Positions 52,314-61,787 of a DNA stretch of 64,000 nucleotides are shown here, in pieces. Under the pieces are notes generated by a model that ran no database searches, was not told the origin of the DNA, and saw nothing but the letters and a program-made list of their open reading frames with translations. Each line of letters opens with the position of its first letter. Positions within the stretch are counted from its first letter, which is position 1. Origin of the DNA: JBHJGO01 sp050331715 (GTDB lineage: Bacteria; Cyanobacteriota; Cyanobacteriia; Cyanobacteriales; Microcoleaceae); NCBI GenBank assembly GCA_050331715.1, contig JBHJGO010000004.1, positions 1 to 64,000 of the forward strand, in the 5' to 3' direction. The position numbers and the translations under genes are program-made.

Positions 52314-53069
52314 TCAACTCTCAACCTTACCAAACCGCCGTTCGCGCTTCTGATAGGAACAGAGGGCCTGATGAAATTCTGCTCGATCAAAATCGGGCCA
52401 CAGGGCATCTGTGACGTAGATCTCAGCGTAGGCCATCTGCCAGAGGAGAAAGTTACTAATTCGCATTTCTCCGCTCGTGCGGATCAGCAAATCGGGATGG
52501 CACAGTCCTGCGGTGTACAAATGGTTCTCGAACACCGATTCGTCAATGTCCTCCGGTTGCAATGCACCCTGTTGCACTTGAGTTGCAATGGCTTGACAGG
52601 CCTGAATAATTTCCTGGCGGCCACCGTAATTGGTCGCTACATTGAATAGAATCCCCTGATTGTTTCGTGTGGTTTCCATGGATTCTTCAATACTGTTTTG
52701 GAGAGATTTAGGTAAAGCGGCCAGATTTCCAACAAATTGGATCCGAACTTCTTCCTCCATCATTTCCCGTAGTTCCCGCATTAAGACCCTTTCAAATAAG
52801 GCCATCAAGAAGTCCACTTCTTCTAGAGGACGACCCCAATTTTCCGTCGAAAAGGCATAGGCCGTTAACGCACCGATTCCCCAATCCCGGCAACACCGCA
52901 ATAACTCCTTGAGCGTATCAACCCCGCGACCATGTCCCATTGTTCGAGGCCAGCCACGACGTTTGGCCCAGCGACCGTTTCCATCCATGATGACGGCAAC
53001 ATGCTGAGGCAATCGATTGGGATCGAGGTCGGCAGGTAATTCTCGTAAGACCTTTTGCTTAGTAGTCAT
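52314..53069 (-). CDS. uppS: Isoprenyl (undecaprenyl diphosphate) transferase
   Basis: A 251-residue cis-prenyltransferase that extends farnesyl diphosphate with isopentenyl units to make the lipid carrier for peptidoglycan and glycans. Motifs: HVAVIMDGNGRWAKRRGWPR (catalytic Asp, first block), GALTAYAFSTENWGRP, and the C-terminal PDLLIRTSGEMRISNFLLWQ with QMAYAEIYVTDALWPDF. Length is normal. Its ATG overlaps the cdaA stop (ATGA), so the two are translationally coupled. Confidence 0.95.
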   Translation of the reverse strand: MTTKQKVLRELPADLDPNRLPQHVAVIMDGNGRWAKRRGWPRTMGHGRGVDTLKELLRCCRDWGIGALTAYAFSTENWGRPLEEVDFLMALFERVLMRELREMMEEEVRIQFVGNLAALPKSLQNSIEESMETTRNNQGILFNVATNYGGRQEIIQACQAIATQVQQGALQPEDIDESVFENHLYTAGLCHPDLLIRTSGEMRISNFLLWQMAYAEIYVTDALWPDFDRAEFHQALCSYQKRERRFGKVES

Positions 53070-53983
53070 TGTTTTTCTCGAGAAGCTGATGAACGGAGGC
53101 GAAACACCCGTGAAGTTATGGCCCGTCCTTTAAACCAGGCTTGATGCAACAGGCCACCAATTGAAATTCCGGATTTGCCTTTGTCATCTCCAGAAATGAA
53201 GGAGCGGGCCTCTAACAACTCTTTTAGTTTACTGCTAGTCAATGGCCGATTCAGGATTCCTTTCTCTGCCAGAGAGATCGAACCAGTTTCCTCCGAGACC
53301 ACAATACACAAACACTGAGCCACCCGTTCGGTAATGCCCATCGCGGCCCGATGGCGGGTTCCCAGTTGCCGCGAAGCAACCCTTTCCGAGAGGGGTAGGA
53401 TTACCCCCGCTGCTGCGACTCTGGAGGCCCGAATTAGAACAGCTCCATCATGCAGCAAGGTTGTCGGTTGAAAAATCGTTTGCAGGATTTCCCGTGAAAC
53501 CTCCGCATTGATTTTCACCCCTGGCACAGAAAAGTCCCGCTCATCAATGGGGCTGGCCGTCTCAATCACAATCAAGGCCCCCGTACGATTCTGCGACAGT
53601 TCTTTCACCGCTTCAACGATCTGATCAATCACACTATCGGGTTCGGGAATCGCTTTGCGGCCCTGGCCAAAAAGCTGGAGCACCTCACCTCGACCTAGCT
53701 GCTCTAAAAATTGACGAAATTCTGCCTGCAGCATTACAGCCATAGCAACAGCAGAACCGATGACCAAATTGTCAAGGGCAATTGTCAATAATCGTAGGCC
53801 CGCCCAGTCACTAATTGCCGCCGCTAGCATCAGGATAATGAACCCCCTTAACATCCAGAGGGTTCGGCGCTCTCCAATGATGACTAATACAACGTAGGCA
53901 ACCGTAAAAACCAGCCCGATATCAATAATGTGGATCAACCAGGACTGCATCGAAATAGGGCCAGCACTTCGACCCAAACTCAT
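53066..53983 (-). CDS. cdaA: Diadenylate cyclase
   Basis: A 305-residue membrane enzyme that makes the second messenger cyclic di-AMP from ATP. Three helices in the N-terminal 100 residues (LIHIIDIGLVFTVAYVVLVI, GFIILMLAAAISDWAGL, NLVIGSAVAMAVMLQAEFRQ) precede the DAC domain, with the catalytic DGA motif in LLHDGAVLIRASRVAAAGVI and RHRAAMGITE. c-di-AMP controls potassium and osmolyte balance. ATG at 53983 is the likely start; the frame opens 29 codons upstream without a family match. Stop and uppS start overlap as ATGA. Confidence 0.93.
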   Translation of the reverse strand: MSLGRSAGPISMQSWLIHIIDIGLVFTVAYVVLVIIGERRTLWMLRGFIILMLAAAISDWAGLRLLTIALDNLVIGSAVAMAVMLQAEFRQFLEQLGRGEVLQLFGQGRKAIPEPDSVIDQIVEAVKELSQNRTGALIVIETASPIDERDFSVPGVKINAEVSREILQTIFQPTTLLHDGAVLIRASRVAAAGVILPLSERVASRQLGTRHRAAMGITERVAQCLCIVVSEETGSISLAEKGILNRPLTSSKLKELLEARSFISGDDKGKSGISIGGLLHQAWFKGRAITSRVFRLRSSASREKQ

Positions 53984-54206
53984 TGAACAATAGAAGAATA
54001 GTTCCCACCGTTTGCACAGTTCACCCTGCACAGAGCCAGCATACACAAACATACGGTGGGCTACTAACAAATTTTGACATACTCACTGAACGAAAGTACA
54101 ACAATAACGGTCATCGCCCTACTCGAAAATTACAGAAATACGGTAACGACCGGCGACTATGATGAAAATTATCGACGGGTATCAACTTAAGCCAGACCAG
54201 AGAATG

Positions 54207-55208
54207 TCTATGAAAGCAGTCGTCATGACCCAGGCCGGTCAACCGGAAGTCCTCAAATTAACAGAAGTTCCCCCACCTCAAATCAAAACACCCACTCAAG
54301 TCCTGGTGAGACTGAAAGCCGCAGGCGTAAACCCGATTGACACCAAGCTTCGCACCCGTGGGACTTTCTATCCGGAGAAAATGCCCGCCATTCTGGGGTG
54401 TGATGGCTCAGGGATTGTCGAAGCAGTTGGATCTGAGGTTAAGAAATTTCGGACTGGCGATCAGGTTTATTTTTGTCAAGGGGGCTTGGGTGACGAAGCT
54501 GGGAACTACGCCGAGTTCATCGTGATAGAGGAACAATTTGCCGCCTTTAAACCCAAGTCTCTCAGTTTTGTGGAAGCGGCGGCGGCCCCCCTCATTCTGA
54601 TTACAGCCTGGGAATCCCTGTATGATCGCGGAAAATTGCAACCTGGACAACGGGTTTTGATTCACGCTGGGGCGGGAGGTGTGGGTCATGTCGCAATTCA
54701 GTTGGCTCGATTGCAAGGGGCTGAGATTGCAACGACAGTTAGCTCGCTAGAAAAGGCAAAGTTTGTTGAACATCTAGGTGCTGATCGGATCATTCGATAC
54801 AAAGAAGAAGACTTTGCAGAAGCCGTGTTGCAGTGGACTGAAGGAGAGGGGGTTGACCTGGCCTTTGATACCGTCGGCAAGGCAACCTTCTTCAAAACGA
54901 TGCCTGCGGTTAAATTCTATGGTGACTTGGTAACGCTACTTGAGCCGGATCTGAATTATGGCAAACTCAAACCCGCCCGAACTCGCAACCTAAGAATTGG
55001 TCTGGAACTGATGCTGACGCCGATGTTGCAGGGATTAGTCGATGAGCAACGCGATCAAGCGAAAATCCTACAGCAATGTTCTCGTCTGATTGATGAAGGA
55101 AAACTTAAAATCCATTTGAACCAGTCTCTCCCTCTGGCTCAGGCTGCTACAGCCCATCAACTGATTGAAACTGGAGGCATGAGGGGTAAAGCTGTGCTGG
55201 AAATCTAA
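54207..55208 (+). CDS. Medium-chain zinc-less alcohol dehydrogenase / quinone oxidoreductase family
   Basis: A 333-residue (from ATG at 54207) NADPH-dependent MDR-superfamily oxidoreductase. Motifs: GVNPIDTKLRTRGTFYPEKM and PAILGCDGSGIVEAVGSEV near the N terminus, nucleotide binding at QRVLIHAGAGGVGHVAIQLA, and LAFDTVGKATF. The structural zinc Cys cluster of alcohol dehydrogenases is absent, as in quinone oxidoreductases of the QOR/zeta-crystallin branch. Substrate unknown. The frame is open from ATG at 54159; the shorter starts MSMKAVV or MKAVV match the family better. Confidence 0.88.
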   Translation, partial: SMKAVVMTQAGQPEVLKLTEVPPPQIKTPTQVLVRLKAAGVNPIDTKLRTRGTFYPEKMPAILGCDGSGIVEAVGSEVKKFRTGDQVYFCQGGLGDEAGNYAEFIVIEEQFAAFKPKSLSFVEAAAAPLILITAWESLYDRGKLQPGQRVLIHAGAGGVGHVAIQLARLQGAEIATTVSSLEKAKFVEHLGADRIIRYKEEDFAEAVLQWTEGEGVDLAFDTVGKATFFKTMPAVKFYGDLVTLLEPDLNYGKLKPARTRNLRIGLELMLTPMLQGLVDEQRDQAKILQQCSRLIDEGKLKIHLNQSLPLAQAATAHQLIETGGMRGKAVLEI

Positions 55209-55270
55209 TCCGAAAGCCAGAACTATCTTGACCAGGATTCTGTCCTTAACTTTATAACCCTGGAATAATT

Positions 55271-55311
55271 AAGAAGGGAAAGCAGACATGACTTTGCTAC
55301 TATCCCTTCTT
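55271..55311. terminator. Hairpin in the gap after the oxidoreductase gene
   Basis: AAGAAGGGA (55271-55279) pairs with TCCCTTCTT (55303-55311), with a further inner AGC/GCT pairing. It lies between two convergent genes; the rest of the 250-bp gap holds no gene that I can see. Confidence 0.55.
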
Positions 55312-55458
55312 TATACTTGATGTGCTCATCGGGGCATTCCAGAACACTTTCTTAGAGGCCAGTTTCCAGAGACCAGCTCCTGGAGGCCAGAATTGTAGTT
55401 CTACGAATGCTGATTCCGGGTGATGGTGAGAGTTTGATTGCCGACTACTGAACCAGGA

Positions 55459-55893
55459 CTACTCAGTCATCCAACCCGCATGAAAGAGCTTTTGACAGGC
55501 TTCTGGCCAGGATTGACCTAGATAGCTCTCTCCCCGCGCAACATAATTAATGCAGTGATATCCCGTGACTGGATGTCCCTGATCTGCAGCTTTCTCCTGG
55601 CATTGTCGAATCCAGTTCACCCAATTCACGCCCTGTTCATAAATTTCTCTGATTCCTCGCTTGACGGGAGAATCGATTCCATCGATCAAGACAACTTTAA
55701 CCTTATCGCCAATGCTCTGAACCTGGACAATCCGCAGATGAGAGTAATAACTTTTCCAGCCCAAATTCAACCCAAACAACCCACCGAACAACTCTGGGGA
55801 ATCATCTAGAGGGACTTGACTTTTAACGACCTCTATTTCAGATGTTCCAACAGAGGATGCAAGTTCATCCATCCTAAGCTTTGTCATTTCCAT
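55459..55893 (-). CDS. Hypothetical protein
   Basis: A 144-residue soluble protein I do not recognise. ATG at 55893 has AGGGTG 7 nt upstream. It has a low-hydrophobicity N terminus, then FGGLFGLNLGWKSYYSHLRI, a beta-rich run VQSIGDKVKVVLIDGID, a helical segment INWVNWIRQ-like (VNWVNWIRQCQEKAA) and a C-terminal part with four Cys-containing positions. Isolated between two non-related genes. Confidence 0.6.
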   Translation of the reverse strand: MEMTKLRMDELASSVGTSEIEVVKSQVPLDDSPELFGGLFGLNLGWKSYYSHLRIVQVQSIGDKVKVVLIDGIDSPVKRGIREIYEQGVNWVNWIRQCQEKAADQGHPVTGYHCINYVARGESYLGQSWPEACQKLFHAGWMTE

Positions 55894-56118
55894 TATTTTC
55901 ACCCTGATGATACTACACATGCACACCCCTAACGGGGATCAACCACTTTAGGGGGAATGTTTATTATGGCACTACTTTCAAAGCATGGAGGAAATTTAAG
56001 AAATCGATAACATTTTTCGACGGTTTTGTTTACATTTCAGTTGTCAACTAAAGCTGAAATAGCCAGCAATCTAGCCATTAGCCATCTGTTAAACAAAGTG
56101 GAATCTTTACATTTCAGT

Positions 56119-56892
56119 TCAAAATTGATCCTTCATTCCACGTAAGCGGGCAAAGGTTTGTACGGGGTCTTGACTATTAACCCTGGCTTGCAATTCGGGG
56201 TGATCCCAACGCAGAAAAGGGTTGGTTTGCTGCTCAATGCCGATTGTGGAAGGAATCGTTGCCTGATTTTTACCCCGTGCAGTTTGTACCTGTTGCAATC
56301 GATTTTGCAGGGCTGGATTATGATTATCAACTGTTATAGCAAACTTCAAGTTTTTTAATGTATATTCGTGGGCACACCAAAGTCGAGTTCCTTCAGGTAA
56401 GCGGCGTAACTTACTCAGAGAATCAACCATTTGCGTTGGCGTTCCTTCAAATAGACGACCACATCCTCCCGCAAATAAAGTATCACCACAAAACAGTTCC
56501 CCCGTCTCATTCACGGTTTGTGCAGGAAAGTAGTAAGCAATATGAGCTTTTGTATGACCTGGAACAAAAAAGACCTCTCCAGTGCGATCGCCAAACCGCA
56601 CCTGATCCTGTTCCTGTAAAAAGACTTGCTGACCTGGGATTCTACCTCGATCTTCTGCCCCACCATACACAGTGGCATTGGGGAAATGTTGGAGTAGTTT
56701 ACGGTTGCCGCCTACATGGTCATGATGATGATGGGTATTAAAAATGGCAACCAACTCAGCATTTAAAGCTCGCAAACGCTGTAGGACTGGATTAGCATCG
56801 GCTGGGTCAACGACTGCTGCAATATTCTTTTCAGCATTATGGAGCAAAAAAATGTAGTTATCTGACAGTACGGGTAATCGTTCGATCTGCAT
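56119..56892 (-). CDS. gloB: Hydroxyacylglutathione hydrolase (glyoxalase II)
   Basis: A 257-residue MBL-fold enzyme that hydrolyses S-lactoylglutathione to lactate and glutathione, the second step of methylglyoxal removal. Metal-binding motif NTHHHHDHVGGN, further ligands in PGHTKAHIAYYF and FCGDTLFAGGCGRLFEG, and AHEYTLKNLKFA with the glutathione-binding positions at the C-terminal domain. Length is normal. ATG at 56892 (MQIERLPVLSDNYIF) fits the family; the frame opens six codons upstream. Probably monocistronic; the gap up to 57067 has a TTGGTCATTGG-type run but no gene. Confidence 0.94.
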   Translation of the reverse strand: MQIERLPVLSDNYIFLLHNAEKNIAAVVDPADANPVLQRLRALNAELVAIFNTHHHHDHVGGNRKLLQHFPNATVYGGAEDRGRIPGQQVFLQEQDQVRFGDRTGEVFFVPGHTKAHIAYYFPAQTVNETGELFCGDTLFAGGCGRLFEGTPTQMVDSLSKLRRLPEGTRLWCAHEYTLKNLKFAITVDNHNPALQNRLQQVQTARGKNQATIPSTIGIEQQTNPFLRWDHPELQARVNSQDPVQTFARLRGMKDQF

Positions 56893-57067
56893 GATTAGAG
56901 TTAGTTTCAATTTTGAGGAACGAGAGTATGGTAACTAAGTTATTGGTCACTGGTCATTGGTAGTTGGCTGCGGGACGTTGGGGAAGTGGTTAGAATTAGA
57001 TAACTTAAATCTTCTGAGCCGTCTGTTGATCTTCGCAAATTAACCCACTAACCGACCAGGAGCACCT

Positions 57068-58102
57068 ATGACTTTACACGCAGAATTGCATCGCCATTTG
57101 GGGGGTTCAGTGGTTCCTAGAATTCTATGGCGCTACTTCCAGCGTCATAATGCTGAACTGGCCCAGCGATTCCCCCAGTATCCTGAGTTTGAAGAATTTT
57201 ACACCCGACCTCGCAATACGTTGGATGAGTATCTGGAACTGCACACCATGGTGGAGCACGTTCAGACCAACGAAACCCTGCCCTACTTTATCTATCGTCT
57301 GATGCGGGGAGCCTACACCTTTGAGAACTTAGCCTATCTGGAACTGCGATATACGCCCTATCTCCGTACACCTGATCATTTGAGCCAGTCCGAACGGATT
57401 GAGCTGATGAATAGTATCGTCGATGTGGTCGGTCGTTCCAGCCACTTGAATGAATATCCAATTGTGACGAGTCAAATTCTCTGCATGCACTCTCGCCTCC
57501 CCTATGCCGTGAATCAAGCTATCGTGGATCTGGCGGCCAACCATCCCCAATACGTTTGTGCAATCGATCTGGCAGGCGGCGATGCCCACTATGCTGAGCG
57601 TTTGGATGAATTTGTCGGCTTATACGACTATGCGCGATCGCTGGGTTTGAAGACCACGGGTCATGTCTATGAAACCTCAGACGGTTGCTATCCGGAACTC
57701 TTGCCCTATTTGATGCGGATCGGGCATGGCATTCAGATTCCCCTCAAGCATCCGGAACTGTTGCCAGAGGTGGCCCGCCGCAACCAGTGTTTGGAAGTTT
57801 GCCCAACCACCTACACTAAAACTGGAACCCTGGAAGATATTCATCAGCTCAAGACGGTATTTGATCGATGCTTTGAGGCGGGGGTTGATATTGCGATTTG
57901 TACTGATAATGCAGGATTACACAATGTGCGGTTGCCGTTTGAATACGAGAATTTGTTGACGCTGGACATTATTGATTTTGCACAACTACAAGCCTGCCAG
58001 CAGGCAGCCTTTCGTCATGCCTTTGCGTGGCCCCACAATGATCCCCCGGTGAAGATGCTGTCGGAGTTATTGAAACCGGAAGAAACGTCCCTGGCCCACT
58101 AA
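57068..58102 (+). CDS. Adenosine deaminase family protein
   Basis: A 344-residue TIM-barrel amidohydrolase. Metal ligands are in AELHRHLGGSVVP (HxH), the His of TTGHVYETSDG, and the Asp in AICTDNAGLHN. The usual TDDP is here TDN, but I recall that as common in the cyanobacterial branch. It would deaminate an adenosine-type or related purine nucleoside in the cytosol; the exact substrate is not known. CLEVCPTTYTKTG is a well conserved run. It lies between gloB and the HD gene and is convergent with the latter. Confidence 0.88.
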   Translation: MTLHAELHRHLGGSVVPRILWRYFQRHNAELAQRFPQYPEFEEFYTRPRNTLDEYLELHTMVEHVQTNETLPYFIYRLMRGAYTFENLAYLELRYTPYLRTPDHLSQSERIELMNSIVDVVGRSSHLNEYPIVTSQILCMHSRLPYAVNQAIVDLAANHPQYVCAIDLAGGDAHYAERLDEFVGLYDYARSLGLKTTGHVYETSDGCYPELLPYLMRIGHGIQIPLKHPELLPEVARRNQCLEVCPTTYTKTGTLEDIHQLKTVFDRCFEAGVDIAICTDNAGLHNVRLPFEYENLLTLDIIDFAQLQACQQAAFRHAFAWPHNDPPVKMLSELLKPEETSLAH

Positions 58103-58118
58103 TCGGGCGTCTCGTCTT

Positions 58119-58694
58119 TCAGCAAGAGTCCTTGGTCAATCGCTCAATTTCACTCACCACCCGATCCAGCTCCGCCACTATTGGGGAGGAATCAATGGTC
58201 TGTAACGTATCCACAATCGAGCGGTAGTACCACAGCGTCCCAGCTTTGCCTCCTGTAAACCTGTCCCACAGAGTTTCTCCGACCTGGCGATAATCTTTCA
58301 GGATCGAGCTAGCGTTGTAGAGTTTGTCAGCAGTAGACACCAATCGAACGGAATCGGAGGCTGTTTTCAAATGCTTGATATACGCTTGCTTTCGTTCGCG
58401 CCAGGGGGGTTTGGGGATTGTGTGGGCATCTGTGCAGCCCTCGACAATTTGAGTGACAATTTCCCCAAACCGCCGCCGAATTTCATCGCGGGTTTCCAAT
58501 CCCCCCTGATCTTCAATTGCATCGTGCAAGAGGGCCGCAATTGCCTCATCCTCATCTGCACCATACTCCAGAGCCAGACTGGTAACGCCTAGCAAATGAG
58601 CTACATAGGGAATACCCGAACCCTTACGTTCTTGCTGGGCATGGAGCTGAGTGGCGTAGGTCAATGCCTGTGTAAATCGGTCTGACAGTTGCAT
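58119..58694 (-). CDS. HD-domain phosphohydrolase
   Basis: A 191-residue HD-superfamily protein resembling the hydrolase half of SpoT-type enzymes. H...HD metal motif in YVAHLLGVTSLALEYGADED and AALLHDAIEDQGG; Asp of the last ligand in RLVSTADKLYNASSIL. It could hydrolyse a nucleotide or (p)ppGpp-like molecule but lacks the synthetase, TGS and ACT domains. Substrate unknown. Confidence 0.87.
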   Translation of the reverse strand: MQLSDRFTQALTYATQLHAQQERKGSGIPYVAHLLGVTSLALEYGADEDEAIAALLHDAIEDQGGLETRDEIRRRFGEIVTQIVEGCTDAHTIPKPPWRERKQAYIKHLKTASDSVRLVSTADKLYNASSILKDYRQVGETLWDRFTGGKAGTLWYYRSIVDTLQTIDSSPIVAELDRVVSEIERLTKDSC

Positions 58695-58720
58695 GGCTAA
58701 ATCCGAAGACTCACGCTGAG

Positions 58721-59044
58721 TTAAACCTGCTTTTCTAGTTCTGACCTCATCCGTTCCAGAGTGGTATGCATCTGCTGAAACATCTGATTGGGTGTAATTC
58801 CAAACTGACCTAACTGAGTTTTTAACTGTTCTACCGTCATTTGTGCCATGAAATCTTCTGATAACTCAAACCGCTTCATAAAGATCTGGTATCGATCCAT
58901 GACGGCTTCCATTCTTTCAATAAAGATCTTCTTCCCTTCGCGATCAAACTTCCCGTAATCGTTACCGAGTTCAATTAAAGATTGATAGTCCTCAAACAGC
59001 TTCTTAGCTTCCTCTTGAACAACCTCTGAATCAAAGAATCCCAT
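58721..59044 (-). CDS. DUF1825 family protein
   Basis: A 107-residue all-helical cyanobacterial protein: FFDSEVVQEEAKKLFEDYQS, LIELGNDYGKFDREGKKIFI, MDRYQIFMKRFELSEDFMAQ. The family is found in nearly all cyanobacteria; no role is assigned. ATG at 59044. It lies 26 nt upstream of the HD gene on the same strand and may be cotranscribed. Confidence 0.92.
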   Translation of the reverse strand: MGFFDSEVVQEEAKKLFEDYQSLIELGNDYGKFDREGKKIFIERMEAVMDRYQIFMKRFELSEDFMAQMTVEQLKTQLGQFGITPNQMFQQMHTTLERMRSELEKQV

Positions 59045-59194
59045 AGTGTGACCTGTTTTAATCTAGCTTTTTAAAAAATCCACAATTCTCAATCTGGAAT
59101 TGATTCTAACTAAGGCCAGTTTAACAGTTTGCCTAGTGGCTAATGTTGACTCTAAAGTCGCAATTTCCGTACCGTTTGACTCAAAGAGGGACAC

Positions 59195-59875
59195 TTATCG
59201 CAGAAATCCAAACCGCTCAAGGGGCCAGAAACGAAATATTGCTCGACCAATAATGTTTTGCTCCGGCAAAAATCCCCACACATGGGAGTCATTACTATCA
59301 TTCCGGTTATCACCCATGACAAAGTATGCCTCTGGCGGAACTTGCACTGTGTCAAAGCTGTAGGCGGGTGGCTCAGCAATATAGCCCTCCTGCAACGGTT
59401 CGTTATCCAGATAAACCTGACCCTGCTGTACTTTGACCGTATGCTCCGGCTGACCAATCACTCGCTTGATAAAGGCTTGACTGGACAAATAACCCCGCTC
59501 TTGAAGCTGTTGCGGCGGCGCAAAGACGACAATATCTCCTTTTCGAGGCTGACGCCAGTAGTGGGAAATCTTCTCTACGACCAGGCGATCGCCGATTTCC
59601 AAAGTCGGAACCATTGAATCCGAAGGAATATAGCGAGGCTCAGCCACAAACAAACGAATCAACAGAGATAACCCCAAGGCGGCCAATAGAATCAAAGCAT
59701 TCTCCCGCTGACTTTGCCAGAAGGATTTCTGCTGAGGTTTCTGGGGCTTGGAGTTCTGCTGGCTCAGCTTATCTGAGTCTGACGATTGAGAGGGAGGCTT
59801 TTGATTTTCAACAAAATTTGATCTTCTACAAAGCTTGGATCTCTTACCAAGATACCGAACACCTGACGACTGCAA
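59195..59875 (-). CDS. lepB: Signal peptidase I
   Basis: A 226-residue membrane serine protease that removes signal peptides at the plasma or thylakoid membrane. A Gln/Ser-rich cytoplasmic N terminus precedes one helix (about 60-76, ENALILLAALGLSLLIRLF). Catalytic Ser is in YIPSDSMVPTLEIGDRL, the Lys in FIKRVIGQP, plus the structural VMGDNRNDSNDSHVWG. The most upstream start is TTG at 59875; a later start is possible as the first residues are not conserved. It is upstream of DUF1825 on the same strand with a 150-nt gap. Confidence 0.92.
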   Translation of the reverse strand: MQSSGVRYLGKRSKLCRRSNFVENQKPPSQSSDSDKLSQQNSKPQKPQQKSFWQSQRENALILLAALGLSLLIRLFVAEPRYIPSDSMVPTLEIGDRLVVEKISHYWRQPRKGDIVVFAPPQQLQERGYLSSQAFIKRVIGQPEHTVKVQQGQVYLDNEPLQEGYIAEPPAYSFDTVQVPPEAYFVMGDNRNDSNDSHVWGFLPEQNIIGRAIFRFWPLERFGFLR

Positions 59876-59898
59876 CCTGATTCCTGATCGCTAAACCC

Positions 59899-60792
59899 TC
59901 AACCCTCAGAAGAGGACTTGTGTCGATGGAAGCGAATGCCAAGGAAGATATCATAGAGAAATCCCCAAAAATCCTTGCCCTGCCAAATTCCTAGCGTCTG
60001 AGGAGATCCTTTCTTATCAAGCAGAGGCTTCATCACTTCGTAGGCAGGCTTGTAGTTGTACCAGGGAATTGATGGCCACAGATGATGGATGAGGTGGTAA
60101 TTCTGGCCAAGAATCATCAGATTCAGGATAGGACTGGGGTAGACTCTGGCATTCTTCCAGCGATCGCGCTCCTCGAAGGGCCGATGGGGTAGGTAATCAA
60201 AAAACAGTCCCAGTGCCATACCGACAACAAGGGCCGGAGAAAACCAGTAGTTCAGAATGTAACCAATAAACCCGTAGTGAATTGCAATACAGACAATCGT
60301 AATCACAAATAGCCGACTGAGAAACCATTCCAGCAGCTCATACTTGCGCCACAGTTGCCGCCTAAAGAAGTAAATCTCGTGATAGAAAAAGCGGGCGGCG
60401 ATCAGCCAAAGGGGGCCACCCGTGGAAACAAAATGATCGGGATCATTGTCTGGATCATTAACATGGACATGATGCTGCATATGTACCCTCGTAAACACTG
60501 GGAACGCAAATCCCAACATCAGGGCACTTCCATGGCCCAAAATCGCATTTAGTGTCCGATTACGATGGGCGGAATGGTGGGATGCATCATGAATCACTGT
60601 CCCCGACAGGTGCAATGCTAAAACGTTTGTACAAAAACAACTCCATCCTGGCCAGTCCCAACACCAATACCCCAGTGTTGAAATCAAGATCAAAGCTAAT
60701 GCGCCAAGAAACATTAGCAAGTTAGTATTCACTCCTCCTGCTGGAAGCAAAAGCTCCTTAGGAACCGTTAGCGGTGTTACAACCTCCGGCAT
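59899..60792 (-). CDS. crtR: Beta-carotene hydroxylase
   Basis: A 297-residue membrane di-iron enzyme of the fatty-acid-desaturase-like superfamily that adds hydroxyl groups to beta-carotene or related carotenoids, giving zeaxanthin in cyanobacteria. Three His boxes: VIHDASHHSAH, VHMQHHVHVNDPDNDPDH, and NYHLIHHLWPSIPWY, plus FDYLPHRPFEERDRW. There are four or so helices. The runs match CrtR well, for example GFAFPVFTRVHMQHHVHVND. Single gene, 24 nt upstream of lepB on the same strand. Confidence 0.93.
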   Translation of the reverse strand: MPEVVTPLTVPKELLLPAGGVNTNLLMFLGALALILISTLGYWCWDWPGWSCFCTNVLALHLSGTVIHDASHHSAHRNRTLNAILGHGSALMLGFAFPVFTRVHMQHHVHVNDPDNDPDHFVSTGGPLWLIAARFFYHEIYFFRRQLWRKYELLEWFLSRLFVITIVCIAIHYGFIGYILNYWFSPALVVGMALGLFFDYLPHRPFEERDRWKNARVYPSPILNLMILGQNYHLIHHLWPSIPWYNYKPAYEVMKPLLDKKGSPQTLGIWQGKDFWGFLYDIFLGIRFHRHKSSSEG

Positions 60793-60948
60793 TGCTGCTC
60801 GAACTCCCTATGATTTCTCATCTGAGTATTCTATGAGACAATTTACCGACTGTAAAGTTTCGTGAAAAAGATGAACTCCAGCAATTGCCCTACAGCCTCT
60901 AAACCGAATCCTCTTGAATTATCCTCGCGAATATAAGGAGAATGAACT

Positions 60949-61734
60949 ATGGTATCCTCACCTCGCAACTCAAATGCCCACCCTTCCGGTAAGCTGCTAA
61001 AGTTCCTGGCGCTGTCTGTAAGCGCAACCTACCTGTTGAGTTCAGGTCAGGCAAAGGCCCAGTGGATTGCTGAAGATGTTAGTCAGGCTCAGCTTCCACC
61101 AGAAGAAGTTTGGGATTTAGAAGAAATTCCTGACGCCGATCCAAATCCAACCCAGGAGATTCCTGCTCCGGCCCCCCAGCCCCAGCCAGAGACGCGTAAT
61201 GAGCCGATTGACCTACCCGGCGAACCTAACGCTTACCTGCGTTTCTTTTGCGAGAGTGTCGACAACCAGTACACGGTAATGTACTATCCTGCCAGTCAGC
61301 CCAACCAATCCTATCCCTGGGCAATTCCAGGGGCCATGGGCGGTGGATGGACACCTGAGCGCCGCTGTAATGAGATTGCACGGCGGTTGGAAGCCTATCG
61401 TCCCGATGGCTTATCCGAACTACAGACTGGCATTGAAAATGGCTATAACGTGATCTGCGCCACAACAGAAGATGTTCCCGACTGCCGTATCGTATTGACG
61501 GTTCCACCGGGAGAGAATCCTGAATTAGTTCGCGATCGCATCTTCGAAAATCTGGTCACTGCTGATACTGGTACACCAACCCAAGGAGTTTACACCTTCA
61601 CTGAAGATGGGTCAGGCTTAGACATTTTTCAGGGATTATTTGGGCGTTCCAGAAGGCAACAATCTCCTCAAGGAATTGACCTGAAACCATTTTTAGATCG
61701 GTTAGATCGCGGTAATGGTGCTAATTTGAGATAG
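60949..61734 (+). CDS. COP23 domain-containing exported protein
   Basis: A 261-residue protein with a signal peptide (about 1-35, KFLALSVSATYLLSSGQAKA) and a Pro/Glu-rich linker, then a COP23 domain (about 88-205): RFFCESVDNQYTVMYYP, RRCNEIARRLEAYRPDG, ICATTEDVPDCRIVLTVPPG. The family is named after a circadian-oscillating cyanobacterial protein and has no known activity. Three Cys residues in the domain. A perfect terminator hairpin follows at 61758. Confidence 0.85.
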   Translation: MVSSPRNSNAHPSGKLLKFLALSVSATYLLSSGQAKAQWIAEDVSQAQLPPEEVWDLEEIPDADPNPTQEIPAPAPQPQPETRNEPIDLPGEPNAYLRFFCESVDNQYTVMYYPASQPNQSYPWAIPGAMGGGWTPERRCNEIARRLEAYRPDGLSELQTGIENGYNVICATTEDVPDCRIVLTVPPGENPELVRDRIFENLVTADTGTPTQGVYTFTEDGSGLDIFQGLFGRSRRQQSPQGIDLKPFLDRLDRGNGANLR

Positions 61735-61757
61735 TGTAGAGGACTTGAAAAGGTTCA

Positions 61758-61787
61758 CTAGAAAAAGCGACCCCATGCTTTTTCTAG
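61758..61787 (+). terminator. Terminator hairpin after the COP23 gene
   Basis: CTAGAAAAAGC (61758-61768) and GCTTTTTCTAG (61777-61787) are perfect 11-bp arms around an 8-nt loop. Confidence 0.75.

Noticed and set aside
57068..58102. Inactive adenosine deaminase because TDDP reads TDN.
   Set aside because: As I recall, the same TDN is usual in the cyanobacterial branch of the family, and the HxH and HxxE sites are intact.
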